A DNA stretch of 15,558 nt from Bacillota bacterium (GTDB lineage Bacteria; Bacillota; Bacilli; Lactobacillales; Streptococcaceae): contig JAJXWC010000037.1 of assembly GCA_021781855.1 (NCBI GenBank), forward strand, positions 1 through 15,558, in the 5' to 3' direction. The position numbers and the translations under genes are program-made. The number at the start of each line of letters is the position of its first letter. Positions within the stretch are counted from its first letter, which is position 1. The notes under the pieces are model-generated. The model had not been told where the DNA came from and made no database searches. It was given only the letters and a program-made list of their open reading frames with translations. Shown piece after piece: positions 1 through 5,994 of this stretch.

Positions 1-1058
1 ATATTTTTGAAGCCTTGGATGCGCATCGGGAACTGTTCATTGCATTTGGCGGGCACAAACAAGCGGCAGGAATGACGCTGACAGTAGAAAACGTGCCTTT
101 GATTAAGCAAGCAATGATTGACTTTATTTCCGAAAACCAGCTTGATATGAGTGGAAAATCGGAATTGCGATTAGCAGCCTCTTGTATGCTAGAAGAAATT
201 TCTTTGGATAGTTTACGTGCGCTGGCACGGCTTGCCCCTTTTGGCATGGATAATCCGAAACCGCACTTTCTCTTGGAAGATTTTAAGGTTGTACAAAGTC
301 GTAGTATGGGGAAAGAAAATACTCATCTTAAACTTAAACTAGAGCAAAATCAAAGGCAAATTGATGCCGTGTATTTTGGACACGGTACGGAAAGTTTAGA
401 ATTTGAACAAGCGAATCTGAGACTTGCTGTAACTTTGTCAAGCAATACATGGAACGGAAACACAAGTGTACAACTTATGGTCGAAGATGTGCAAGCGGAA
501 GGGATTGAGTTACTTGATGTACGCAGTAGGCAAATAAATTTTCCAGAAAATACAATGTTTTTTGCGAATAATACACTAAAAAATGGTATAATAGAAGAAG
601 TGCTGATTTTGGCAGAGACACCGACGACGCTTGAAGGTTTGACTACGCTGTCAGAGGTACTTTTGCAAAAGAAAATCCAGTTGATTTATTTTAAAGACCA
701 GATTGACAATGCTTATTATTTGACAGGTTCTGGAACGCGCGAGCAATTTGCTAAGCTTTATAAGGCGATTTATCGATTTCCTGAATTTGATGTTCGCTAT
801 AAATTAAATGTTTTATCAGATTTCTTGAAAATCCCTGAACTTTTGTTAATCAAAATGATTCAAATTTTTGAAGAGTTAGGATTTGTCGAAATCAAAGATG
901 GTCTGATGAAAGTCAATAAAGAGGCACCGAAACATGAAATTTCCGAGAGTAAAATCTATCAAGACCTTACAAAATTGGTCAAATTACAAGAACTTTTTGC
1001 TCTTGCCCCAGTTAAAGAAATTTATCAAAAACTAAAGAATGGAGAAGTCGAGATTTAA
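1..1058 (+). CDS. recJ: Single-stranded-DNA exonuclease RecJ, C-terminal part (5' end outside window)
   Basis: RecJ is a cytoplasmic 5'-3' single-stranded DNA exonuclease used in recombination repair and mismatch repair. Only the C-terminal ~350 residues are here. The reading frame is open from base 3, so the start lies upstream and the first in-frame TTG at 15 is not a true start. What is visible is the DHHA1 signature FGGHKQAAGMTL (Gly-Gly-His codons at 48-56), which binds the nucleic acid. It is followed by an OB-fold-like stretch (APFGMDNPKPHFLLEDF onward) and the C-terminal domain found in Firmicute RecJ. The catalytic DHH half is outside the window. The gene stops at TAA 1056-1058, 34 bases before apt, with no promoter or terminator between, so the two genes are probably co-transcribed. 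The recJ-apt order is common in Firmicutes. Confidence 0.95.
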   Translation, partial: IFEALDAHRELFIAFGGHKQAAGMTLTVENVPLIKQAMIDFISENQLDMSGKSELRLAASCMLEEISLDSLRALARLAPFGMDNPKPHFLLEDFKVVQSRSMGKENTHLKLKLEQNQRQIDAVYFGHGTESLEFEQANLRLAVTLSSNTWNGNTSVQLMVEDVQAEGIELLDVRSRQINFPENTMFFANNTLKNGIIEEVLILAETPTTLEGLTTLSEVLLQKKIQLIYFKDQIDNAYYLTGSGTREQFAKLYKAIYRFPEFDVRYKLNVLSDFLKIPELLLIKMIQIFEELGFVEIKDGLMKVNKEAPKHEISESKIYQDLTKLVKLQELFALAPVKEIYQKLKNGEVEI

Positions 1059-1092
1059 TTTTGTTGTAGAAATCTATCGGCTGGACATTAAA

Positions 1093-1605
1093 ATGGAACT
1101 CAAAGATTACATCGCAACGATTAATGATTATCCTAAAAAAGGAATTGTTTTTCGTGATATTTCGCCACTCATGGCTGACGGCAATGCTTATAATTATGCA
1201 GCAACTGAAATTGTTCAGTATGCGCGTGATAAGCAAATTGACATGGTTGTCGGACCTGAAGCACGTGGTTTTATTATCGGCTGCCCTGTTGCTTTTGCAC
1301 TTGGTGTAGGTTTTGCGCCTGTTCGCAAACCAGGAAAATTACCACGTGAAGTGATTGAAGCCAGTTACGAAAAAGAGTACGGTGCGGATACGCTGACCAT
1401 GCATGCGGACAGTATCAAACCAGGACAGCGAGTGCTGATTGTTGATGATTTACTTGCAACTGGTGGAACGATGAAAGCAACGATTGAAATGGTCGAAAAA
1501 CTCGGTGGTGTAGTTGTTGGTTTAGCCTTCCTGATTGAACTTGATGAGCTTAAAGGGCGTGAAAAAATCGGCGATTATGACTATAAAGTTTTGATGCACT
1601 ATTGA
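1093..1605 (+). CDS. apt: Adenine phosphoribosyltransferase
   Basis: Apt makes AMP from adenine and PRPP in the cytoplasm (purine salvage). The protein is 170 residues, the usual family length. It starts MELKDYIATINDYPKKG, and FRDISPLM, GPEARGF and the PRPP-binding motif VLIVDDLLATGGT (residues ~114-126, with the two Asp at 118-119) are all intact. I chose the ATG at 1093 because family members begin at this point. A longer reading from the ATG at 1039 would overlap recJ and add 18 residues unlike Apt. The ribosome binding site at 1093 is weak (only GGAC about 8 bases upstream), which fits translation following recJ. The gene is followed by a strong hairpin terminator at 1635-1666. Confidence 0.96.
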   Translation: MELKDYIATINDYPKKGIVFRDISPLMADGNAYNYAATEIVQYARDKQIDMVVGPEARGFIIGCPVAFALGVGFAPVRKPGKLPREVIEASYEKEYGADTLTMHADSIKPGQRVLIVDDLLATGGTMKATIEMVEKLGGVVVGLAFLIELDELKGREKIGDYDYKVLMHY

Positions 1606-1634
1606 TTTTCATTTGACGAAATGGTCAAAAACAC

Positions 1635-1666
1635 AAAACATTTTGTCAAATCTGACAGATGTTTTT
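1635..1666 (+). terminator. Intrinsic terminator after apt
   Basis: AAAACAT (1635-1641) pairs with ATGTTTT (1659-1665). The inner arms TTGTCA (1643-1648) and TGACAG (1653-1658) also pair, leaving one bulged T and a four-base loop. The 3' arm merges into a run of five T. It would end the recJ-apt transcript 24 bases before the -35 box of the rpoE promoter. Confidence 0.7.
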
Positions 1667-1689
1667 GGCAGTAATTTGCTGAAAATCTA

Positions 1690-1718
1690 TTGACAGTAAG
1701 CAAATTTTGATATATTAT
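1690..1718 (+). promoter_or_regulatory. Promoter of rpoE
   Basis: A perfect -35 box TTGACA (1690-1695), a 17-base spacer and a -10 box TATTAT (1713-1718). Transcription would start near 1725, giving a leader of about 67 bases. This is one of the best matches to the sigma-A consensus in the window. Confidence 0.85.
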
Positions 1719-1791
1719 ATTACAAAGAGTAGAAACTTTCATCAGTTTATGCTGAAAAAAGTTCAAAGAAATTTGGAAAGAGAGCAGAAAG

Positions 1792-2367
1792 TTGAAAATT
1801 ACAGCCTTAGAAGGACAAAAAATCGAAGAGCTTTCTATGATTGAAGTCGCCCATGCCATCTTAGAGCAAAATGCAAAAGAGATGACTTTCGCTGAAATTC
1901 TGAACGCCGTTCAAGATTATCTCGAAAAATCTGATGACGAAATCAAAGCAAATATTGCCCGCTTTTACACAGAAATCAATACTGATGGAAGCTTTATTCC
2001 ATTGGGAAACAACATTTGGGCACTCCGTTCATGGTATGCGATTGATGAAATTGATGAAGAAGTAATTGCACTTGATGAGCTTGATGACGAAGACGATGAA
2101 ACACCAGTCAAAAAACGTAGCAAAGTCAATGCATTCGGCATTGAAGACGAAATTGACCCAGAAGATGAAGCTACAAGCAACCATAACGACGATGAAGACG
2201 AAGATGCGCTTGACATTGAATATGATGATGAAAATCCTGACGATGAAAAAGACGAAGTTGAAGCCTACGACGCTGAGCTAAAAGAAGTTGAACTTGAAAA
2301 TGTTGATGAAGATGTTGAACTCAATGAAGTTGACGACGATGAAGACGAAGATACTGATGAGGACTGA
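1792..2367 (+). CDS. rpoE: DNA-directed RNA polymerase delta subunit
   Basis: The delta subunit is found in Firmicutes. It binds RNA polymerase, lowers non-specific nucleic-acid binding and speeds recycling. The 191-residue protein has a folded HARE-HTH domain (about residues 14-85, with IEVAHAILEQ, IARFYTEINTDGSFIPL and WALRSWYAIDE). From about residue 88 to the end it is an almost uninterrupted Asp/Glu tail, broken by one basic patch (VKKRSKVN, about residues 104-111). This is the typical delta architecture. The start is TTG at 1792, preceded by GGAAAGAG (1775-1782). No ATG fits the conserved N-terminus. The acidic tail makes the DNA from 2076 on a repetitive run of GAT/GAA codons. There is no terminator right after the gene, and the transcript probably runs through repeat copy A to the hairpin at 2683. 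Confidence 0.95.
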   Translation: MKITALEGQKIEELSMIEVAHAILEQNAKEMTFAEILNAVQDYLEKSDDEIKANIARFYTEINTDGSFIPLGNNIWALRSWYAIDEIDEEVIALDELDDEDDETPVKKRSKVNAFGIEDEIDPEDEATSNHNDDEDEDALDIEYDDENPDDEKDEVEAYDAELKEVELENVDEDVELNEVDDDEDEDTDED

Positions 2368-2370
2368 AGC

Positions 2371-2680
2371 ATAAAGCGGAGATTTATTTGATGAGAACTT
2401 CAACTTTCATCAAATTTAGAGGATAAGCTCTAGGGGAAGAAACTAAACGACTGTAAGGGTCTGAAGCCGTAACAGCCTGCTTAACATCCTCGACATGAGC
2501 CTACCTTGTTACCTGTGCTATCCATTTGTTCTAAATGAGGCGAAATGGTGCCCCTACGGCAGTAGAGCGAAAGCAGCACTTGCTAGGTTAAAATGCGGAT
2601 GAAGTTATCTCTTTCGTAACTGAATATATGCCTGTGGTAGAGACGCGATAATTGGCAAGCACTGCTGAGATAAAGTTCAA
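2371..2680 (+). repeat. Structured intergenic element, copy A (rpoE 3' UTR)
   Basis: This fills most of the 420-base gap between rpoE and mltG, and I see no credible gene in it. The 5' block GCGGAGATTTATTTGA is at 2376-2391. Hairpin 1 pairs TTTGATGAGA (2387-2396) with TTTCATCAAA (2405-2414); all ten pairs form in RNA, including G2395-U2406. Hairpin 2 pairs TAGAG (2417-2421) with CTCTA (2428-2432). The internal block at 2552-2576 contains CTACGGCAGTAGAGCGAAAG and matches copy B1 at 23 of 25 positions. The 3' block GCACTGCTGAGATAAA (2659-2674) is identical to copy D. The element lies between the rpoE stop and its terminator, so it should be transcribed as a ~310-base 3' UTR or processed RNA. 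The family is unknown to me. Confidence 0.7.
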
Positions 2681-2682
2681 TT

Positions 2683-2720
2683 AAAGTGGGGTCAATGGCC
2701 TCACTTTGACTATTTCTTTT
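2683..2720 (+). terminator. Probable terminator after rpoE / copy A
   Basis: AAAGTGGGG (2683-2691) pairs with CCTCACTTT (2699-2707), nine pairs including one G-U on the + strand, with a seven-base loop. The tail GACTATTTCTTTT is only moderately T-rich, so efficiency is uncertain. It follows the 3' block of copy A by eight bases and overlaps the -35 box of the mltG promoter. Confidence 0.55.
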
Positions 2721-2747
2721 GTAAAAAACTGAAAAGTTATATACAAT
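2719..2747 (+). promoter_or_regulatory. Promoter of mltG
   Basis: -35 TTGTAA (2719-2724), 17-base spacer, -10 TACAAT (2742-2747). It is placed just after the hairpin that ends the previous unit and gives a leader of about 35 bases. Confidence 0.7.
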
Positions 2748-2787
2748 ATAAGAAACACAAATTTATATCGTCATAAGGAGAAAAAAC

Positions 2788-4368
2788 TTGGTTGAAAAAG
2801 ATACAACGGAGTTTTCAAGAGAGAGTTTTAAAGAAAAAATCTTGCGCCAGCTTGAAGAAGGCATGGACCAGTCTGCAGATATAGAAACTCCTACACGAAA
2901 AACACCGTTTGAGCGTCCGGTTACCAATTTTTCATCGGAAGAACCTTCAGTTTCTGATTTTAAAGCAGAAACTCCGACAGATGATGGTTTTGAAATCAAG
3001 CAAAACCAAGCGCATCATGAATTTTTGCGTGCTTCAAATGAACCTTATCGTAGCATAGAAAAATCTGATGAATTTGATGCGGAAACAAATATAGAAGAAC
3101 CTCTTTTGATTACGCAGTATTCACGCAAGAAATCTTCAAAAGAAAATACTGAAAGTCAAGAAAACGAACCAATGACTAATCGCCCGTCAAAATCAAACCG
3201 CAAGTCATCAAAGAATAATAAAAATTCGAAACGCGGTGGTAAAAAGAAAAAAAATACGGCAGGCAGAATTATTGCTGTCATTGTTTTAATTCTTCTGATT
3301 GTGGCGGGTGCAACGGGTTGGTATGGTTTTAAATTTATAGAAGCTGGTGTGCGACCGCTTAATCCCGCTAATCATACAATTAAAGCCGTCAATATTCCTG
3401 CAGGAGCGAGCAGTAAACAGATTGGAGATTTGCTACAAAAAGATGGTATCATCAAAAATGGCATGATTTTCCAGTATTATACAAAATTTAATAATTACAC
3501 AGGATTCAAGAGTGGTTATTATAATCTTTCGCCAGATATGACTTTGTCTGCAATCGCCAAGCTTCTTGAGCAAGGGGGGACGCCGAAACCTGTCGAGCCG
3601 ATATTAGGTAAAATTACTATTCCAGAAGGTTATACTTTAGAGCAGATTGCACAGGGAATCACAAAAAATGCAGCTCAAAATGAGGCAAAGACACCGTTTA
3701 CTACCGCAGAATTTATGAAAGTCGTACAAGACCCTACTTTCATTGCCAAAATGAAAACACAATATCCTTCCCTTTTTGCTAGTTTGCCAGATAAAGCTTC
3801 AGGGGTGAAATACCAGCTTGAGGGTTACCTTTTCCCTGCGACTTATGAATATACTAAAAAGTCAACAATGGAATCGCTTGTGACGAGCATGATTGCTGCG
3901 ATGAATACTCAGCTCAATCCTTACTACGGTCAGATTACAACGAATGGCATGACGGTGAACAGCACACTTGCCATGGCAGCTTTAGTTGAAAAAGAAGCGA
4001 ACAATGATGATGACCGTCGAAATGTTGCTGGTGTCTTCTATAATCGTTTAAATGCGAAAATGCCTTTGCAGTCTAATTCTTCAGTGCTCTATGCCGAAGG
4101 AAAATTGGGCGCGCAGACGACATTGAAACAAGATACAACGATTGATACTTCTTTAAATTCACCATTCAATCTTTATGTTAATACAGGTACAGGACCGGGA
4201 CCGATTGATAGTCCAAGCTTATCTTCAATCAAAGCTGTTTTGGACCCTGCGCAAAATAGTTATTATTACTTTGTCGCAGATGTAACAACAGGTAAGGTTT
4301 ACTTTGCTAAAACCTTGGCTGAACAAAATGCTAATGTTCAAACCTACGTCAATGCAAAGTTGAAGTGA
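2788..4368 (+). CDS. mltG: Endolytic murein transglycosylase MltG (YceG family)
   Basis: MltG is a membrane-anchored lytic transglycosylase that cuts nascent glycan strands near sites of peptidoglycan synthesis. In this 526-residue protein, residues 1-~157 are charged, low-complexity and probably cytoplasmic, ending in a Lys/Arg-rich stretch. One transmembrane helix follows (about 161-183, IIAVIVLILLIVAGATGWYG). Outside is a small LysM-like module (VNIPAGASSKQIGDLLQKDG) and then the YceG catalytic domain. The expected catalytic Glu is E401 in AALVEKEANNDDDRR, followed by AGVFYNRL, LQSNSSVLYA and the C-terminal GPIDSPS...YYFVAD region typical of the family. The long cytoplasmic head is usual for streptococcal and lactococcal members. 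The start is TTG at 2788 with a good AAGGAG (2775-2780) seven bases upstream. mltG followed by greA is a common neighbour pair in this group. Confidence 0.94.
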   Translation: MVEKDTTEFSRESFKEKILRQLEEGMDQSADIETPTRKTPFERPVTNFSSEEPSVSDFKAETPTDDGFEIKQNQAHHEFLRASNEPYRSIEKSDEFDAETNIEEPLLITQYSRKKSSKENTESQENEPMTNRPSKSNRKSSKNNKNSKRGGKKKKNTAGRIIAVIVLILLIVAGATGWYGFKFIEAGVRPLNPANHTIKAVNIPAGASSKQIGDLLQKDGIIKNGMIFQYYTKFNNYTGFKSGYYNLSPDMTLSAIAKLLEQGGTPKPVEPILGKITIPEGYTLEQIAQGITKNAAQNEAKTPFTTAEFMKVVQDPTFIAKMKTQYPSLFASLPDKASGVKYQLEGYLFPATYEYTKKSTMESLVTSMIAAMNTQLNPYYGQITTNGMTVNSTLAMAALVEKEANNDDDRRNVAGVFYNRLNAKMPLQSNSSVLYAEGKLGAQTTLKQDTTIDTSLNSPFNLYVNTGTGPGPIDSPSLSSIKAVLDPAQNSYYYFVADVTTGKVYFAKTLAEQNANVQTYVNAKLK

Positions 4369-4416
4369 TGAGGCATCTGTAAGAAAAAGGTCCAGGTGCT
4401 GAGTGTTTAGGTCTTG

Positions 4417-4457
4417 AGGAAGTAAGCAAAAATAGAGCTTACGAGTTCTTGATTTTC
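4417..4457 (+). terminator. Possible weak terminator after mltG
   Basis: AGGAA-GTAAGC (4417-4427) pairs with GCTTAC-GAG-TTCTT (4437-4450), eleven pairs with a three-base bulge and a nine-base loop. The following GATTTTCG has only a short T-run, so this may be a pause or processing site instead. The rest of the 188-base gap has a greA promoter but no gene. Confidence 0.35.
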
Positions 4458-4491
4458 GTAGTGAAACAAATAGTGTTGCTTATTTTATCAC

Positions 4492-4519
4492 TTGAAAAGG
4501 TGGAAGCAGTTGCTATATT
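4492..4519 (+). promoter_or_regulatory. Promoter of greA
   Basis: -35 TTGAAA (4492-4497), 16-base spacer, -10 TATATT (4514-4519) preceded by TGC, which makes an extended -10. The nearby TATACT at 4519-4524 would need a 21-base spacer and is less likely. Confidence 0.65.
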
Positions 4520-4556
4520 ATACTAGATAAAAAGTTTATAAAAAAGGAAAATAGAA

Positions 4557-5030
4557 ATGGTAGAAAAAACTTACCAAATGACCGCTGATGGTCTTGAAAA
4601 ATTAAATGCAGAGCTTGAAAATCTTAAGCTTGTAAAACGTCCAGAAGTGATTGAACGTATCAAAATTGCGCGTGGCTACGGAGACCTTTCTGAAAATTCA
4701 GAGTATGAAGCAGCTAAAGATGAACAGGCTTTCATCGAAGGAAGAATTTCAACAGTTGAAACAATGATTCGCTATGCTGAAATCGTAGATAGTGCTGCCG
4801 TTGCTAAGGATGAAGTTTCGTTGGGGAAAGTGGTTACTTTCCAAGAAATTGGGGAAGATGATACTGAAACTTATACGATTGTCGGAACTGCTGAAGCAGA
4901 CCCATTTTCAGGCAAGATTTCCAATGAATCTCCGATTGCGCGGAGTTTGATTGGACGGAAAGTCGGCGATAGTGTGACAATTCCTTTGCCTGTCGGTGAG
5001 ATGAAAGTTAAAATTGTCAAAGTAGATTGA
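4557..5030 (+). CDS. greA: Transcription elongation factor GreA
   Basis: GreA enters the secondary channel of RNA polymerase and triggers cleavage of backtracked RNA, restarting stalled complexes. At 157 residues it has the normal length. The N-terminal coiled coil (about 1-75) has at its tip GYGDLSENSEYEAAKDEQ, with the conserved acidic residues D43 and E46 that help hold the catalytic metal. The C-terminal FKBP-like domain ends with PIARSLIGRKVGDSV and the terminal strand. The start is ATG at 4557, preceded by an AAAAGGAAAA Shine-Dalgarno region. It has its own promoter and is followed by repeat copy B1 and a strong terminator (5240-5266). Confidence 0.97.
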   Translation: MVEKTYQMTADGLEKLNAELENLKLVKRPEVIERIKIARGYGDLSENSEYEAAKDEQAFIEGRISTVETMIRYAEIVDSAAVAKDEVSLGKVVTFQEIGEDDTETYTIVGTAEADPFSGKISNESPIARSLIGRKVGDSVTIPLPVGEMKVKIVKVD

Positions 5031-5243
5031 AGTGGTTACTTCATCATTAGGGGAGAAAGAATCTTCTAATGATGTCAGGTCATTCTATCCGTGAAGCCTA
5101 AGCGCCAAGACCCTACAGCAGTAGAACGAAAGCAGAGATTGCCATTCCGACTAGCTGCTTTAGCAGCGTAGAGGCGAAGCTTCAGAGGTAGTGTCACTTA
5201 TCCCAGCCAAGAGGTAGGGGATTAGTGCATTACTGAGATAAAA
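5031..5243 (+). repeat. Structured intergenic element, copy B1 (greA 3' UTR)
   Basis: The first part of the 511-base greA-ctsR gap. The 5' hairpin pairs CATCATTA (5042-5049) with TAATGATG (5067-5074) and continues with GGAGA (5052-5056) and TCTTC (5062-5066), one G-U on the + strand. The internal block at 5111-5135 (CTACAGCAGTAGAACGAAAG) matches copy A closely. It continues into CGACTAGCTGCTTTAGCAGC, which aligns with the - strand of copy C. GCTGC-TTTA-GCAGC (5154-5167) is a perfect tetraloop hairpin. ATCCC (5200-5204) pairs with GGGAT (5218-5222). The 3' block GCATTACTGAGATAAA (5227-5242) runs directly into the terminator. No gene is visible. Confidence 0.65.
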
Positions 5244-5266
5244 AAGTCTCATAGGAGGCTTTTTTT
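5240..5266 (+). terminator. Intrinsic terminator after greA / copy B1
   Basis: An A-run, then AGTCTC (5245-5250), loop ATAG, GAGGCT (5255-5260) and six T. The A and T runs extend the stem. It resembles the terminator after eno in sequence. Confidence 0.85.
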
Positions 5267-5294
5267 GGTAAAATCAATCTTTTTTCGGTATAAT
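5265..5294 (+). promoter_or_regulatory. Promoter of the ctsR-clpC operon
   Basis: -35 TTGGTA (5265-5270), 18-base spacer, -10 TATAAT (5289-5294). Transcription should start near 5301, about 240 bases before the ctsR start codon. This unusually long leader contains element copy B2. Confidence 0.75.
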
Positions 5295-5311
5295 AGTCAA
5301 GAAAGGTCAAA
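5295..5311 (+). promoter_or_regulatory. CtsR operator
   Basis: AGTCAAG-AAA-GGTCAAA is a tandem heptad matching the known CtsR site (A/G)GTCAAA-NAN-(A/G)GTCAAA with one mismatch. It starts immediately after the -10 box and covers the predicted transcription start, as expected for repression. This implies that CtsR represses its own operon and that the operon is induced by heat shock. It is the only CtsR-type heptad pair I found in the window. Confidence 0.85.
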
Positions 5312-5338
5312 GTTGTTTTTGACAGCTTTGCCAAAATA

Positions 5339-5446
5339 GGGTAGCGACTTATTTGGTGGAAGTTTTTTCTTCTACTGAACTTAGGGGATAGCTTTATAGC
5401 CATGATATAAGGCTAGTCGCTATCTACCACTGATGAGATAAAATTA
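5339..5446 (+). repeat. Structured intergenic element, short copy B2 (ctsR 5' leader)
   Basis: This has the family's 5' block (GTAGCGACTTATTTGG, 5341-5356) and 3' block (CCACTGATGAGATAAA, 5427-5442) but lacks the middle. It folds into a compact three-way junction. The closing stem pairs GGTAGCGAC (5340-5348) with GTCGCTATC (5416-5424). Hairpin 1 pairs TTTGGTGGAAG (5352-5362) with CTTCTACTGAA (5369-5379). Hairpin 2 pairs TAGCTTTATA (5389-5398) with TATAAGGCTA (5406-5415). The five non-Watson-Crick pairs are all G-U on the + strand and would be A-C on the other. The remaining leader (5447-5541) shows nothing clear beyond the ctsR Shine-Dalgarno. Confidence 0.7.
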
Positions 5447-5541
5447 CAGTTCGGGAGCATTTCCTATCAACTGAAGCGAGTGTTTAGATATACCAGCAAG
5501 ATAGAAAGTGACGGAAAAACAATGACGAGAAAGGAACAAAA

Positions 5542-5994
5542 ATGACGGCTCAAAATACATCGGATATCATCGAAGCATATCTTAGACGGCTTTTGGAAGA
5601 GGCAACGGAAATCGAAATAAAACGTGCAGATTTGGCAAATCAGTTTGATGTCGTACCCTCACAGATTAACTACGTGATTAAAACGCGGTTTACGGCATCA
5701 AAGGGTTTTGATGTTGAATCAAAACGTGGCGGTGGCGGCTATATTAAGATTGTTAAATATCATTATTCCGTGCGACATGAGTTTTTGACAGACCTTTATC
5801 GCAAAATTCCGACAAATTTATCTGTTGTTGCTGCTCATGATATTATTCAGCTCCTTTTTGATGAAAAAGTGCTGACTGAGCGCGAAGGAAATTTGCTGCT
5901 ATTGCTTTTGACAGACCAAGCTGTTCAAAGCAATTTGCGAAGTTCAATGCTGAAGAATATTATTCAAAGGTTAGATAGGGAAGAAGAGTTATGA
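5542..5994 (+). CDS. ctsR: Heat-shock repressor CtsR
   Basis: CtsR is the class III stress repressor of Firmicutes; it binds tandem heptads upstream of clp genes and lets go when heated. The 150-residue protein has an N-terminal winged helix-turn-helix (RADLANQFDVVPSQINYVI, about residues 28-46). The glycine-rich wing tip RGGGGYI (62-68) contacts DNA and senses heat in the family. A C-terminal helical dimerisation domain follows. The start is ATG at 5542 after AAAGGAAC. The stop overlaps the clpC start (ATGA), so the two genes are translationally coupled. There is no mcsA or mcsB between them, unlike Bacillus, so control by the McsB arginine kinase is not encoded here. The operator at 5295-5311 predicts autorepression. 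Confidence 0.96.
   Translation: MTAQNTSDIIEAYLRRLLEEATEIEIKRADLANQFDVVPSQINYVIKTRFTASKGFDVESKRGGGGYIKIVKYHYSVRHEFLTDLYRKIPTNLSVVAAHDIIQLLFDEKVLTEREGNLLLLLLTDQAVQSNLRSSMLKNIIQRLDREEEL

Noticed and set aside
1039..1092. Longer apt start at ATG 1039
   Set aside because: It would add 18 residues inside recJ that are unlike Apt proteins; the family begins at MELKDYI, ATG 1093.
2659..2674. Resemblance of GCTGAGATAA to part of a TPP riboswitch
   Set aside because: The remaining conserved TPP (THI-box) segments are absent, and no thiamine gene is nearby.
4369..4491. Another copy of the intergenic element between mltG and greA
   Set aside because: A GTGATAAAAT on the - strand is similar to the 3' block, but no other landmark is present.
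5461..5536. RNA thermosensor masking the ctsR Shine-Dalgarno (TTCCT with AGGAA)
   Set aside because: Only five pairs can form over a long distance, and a local hairpin competes for the TTCC.
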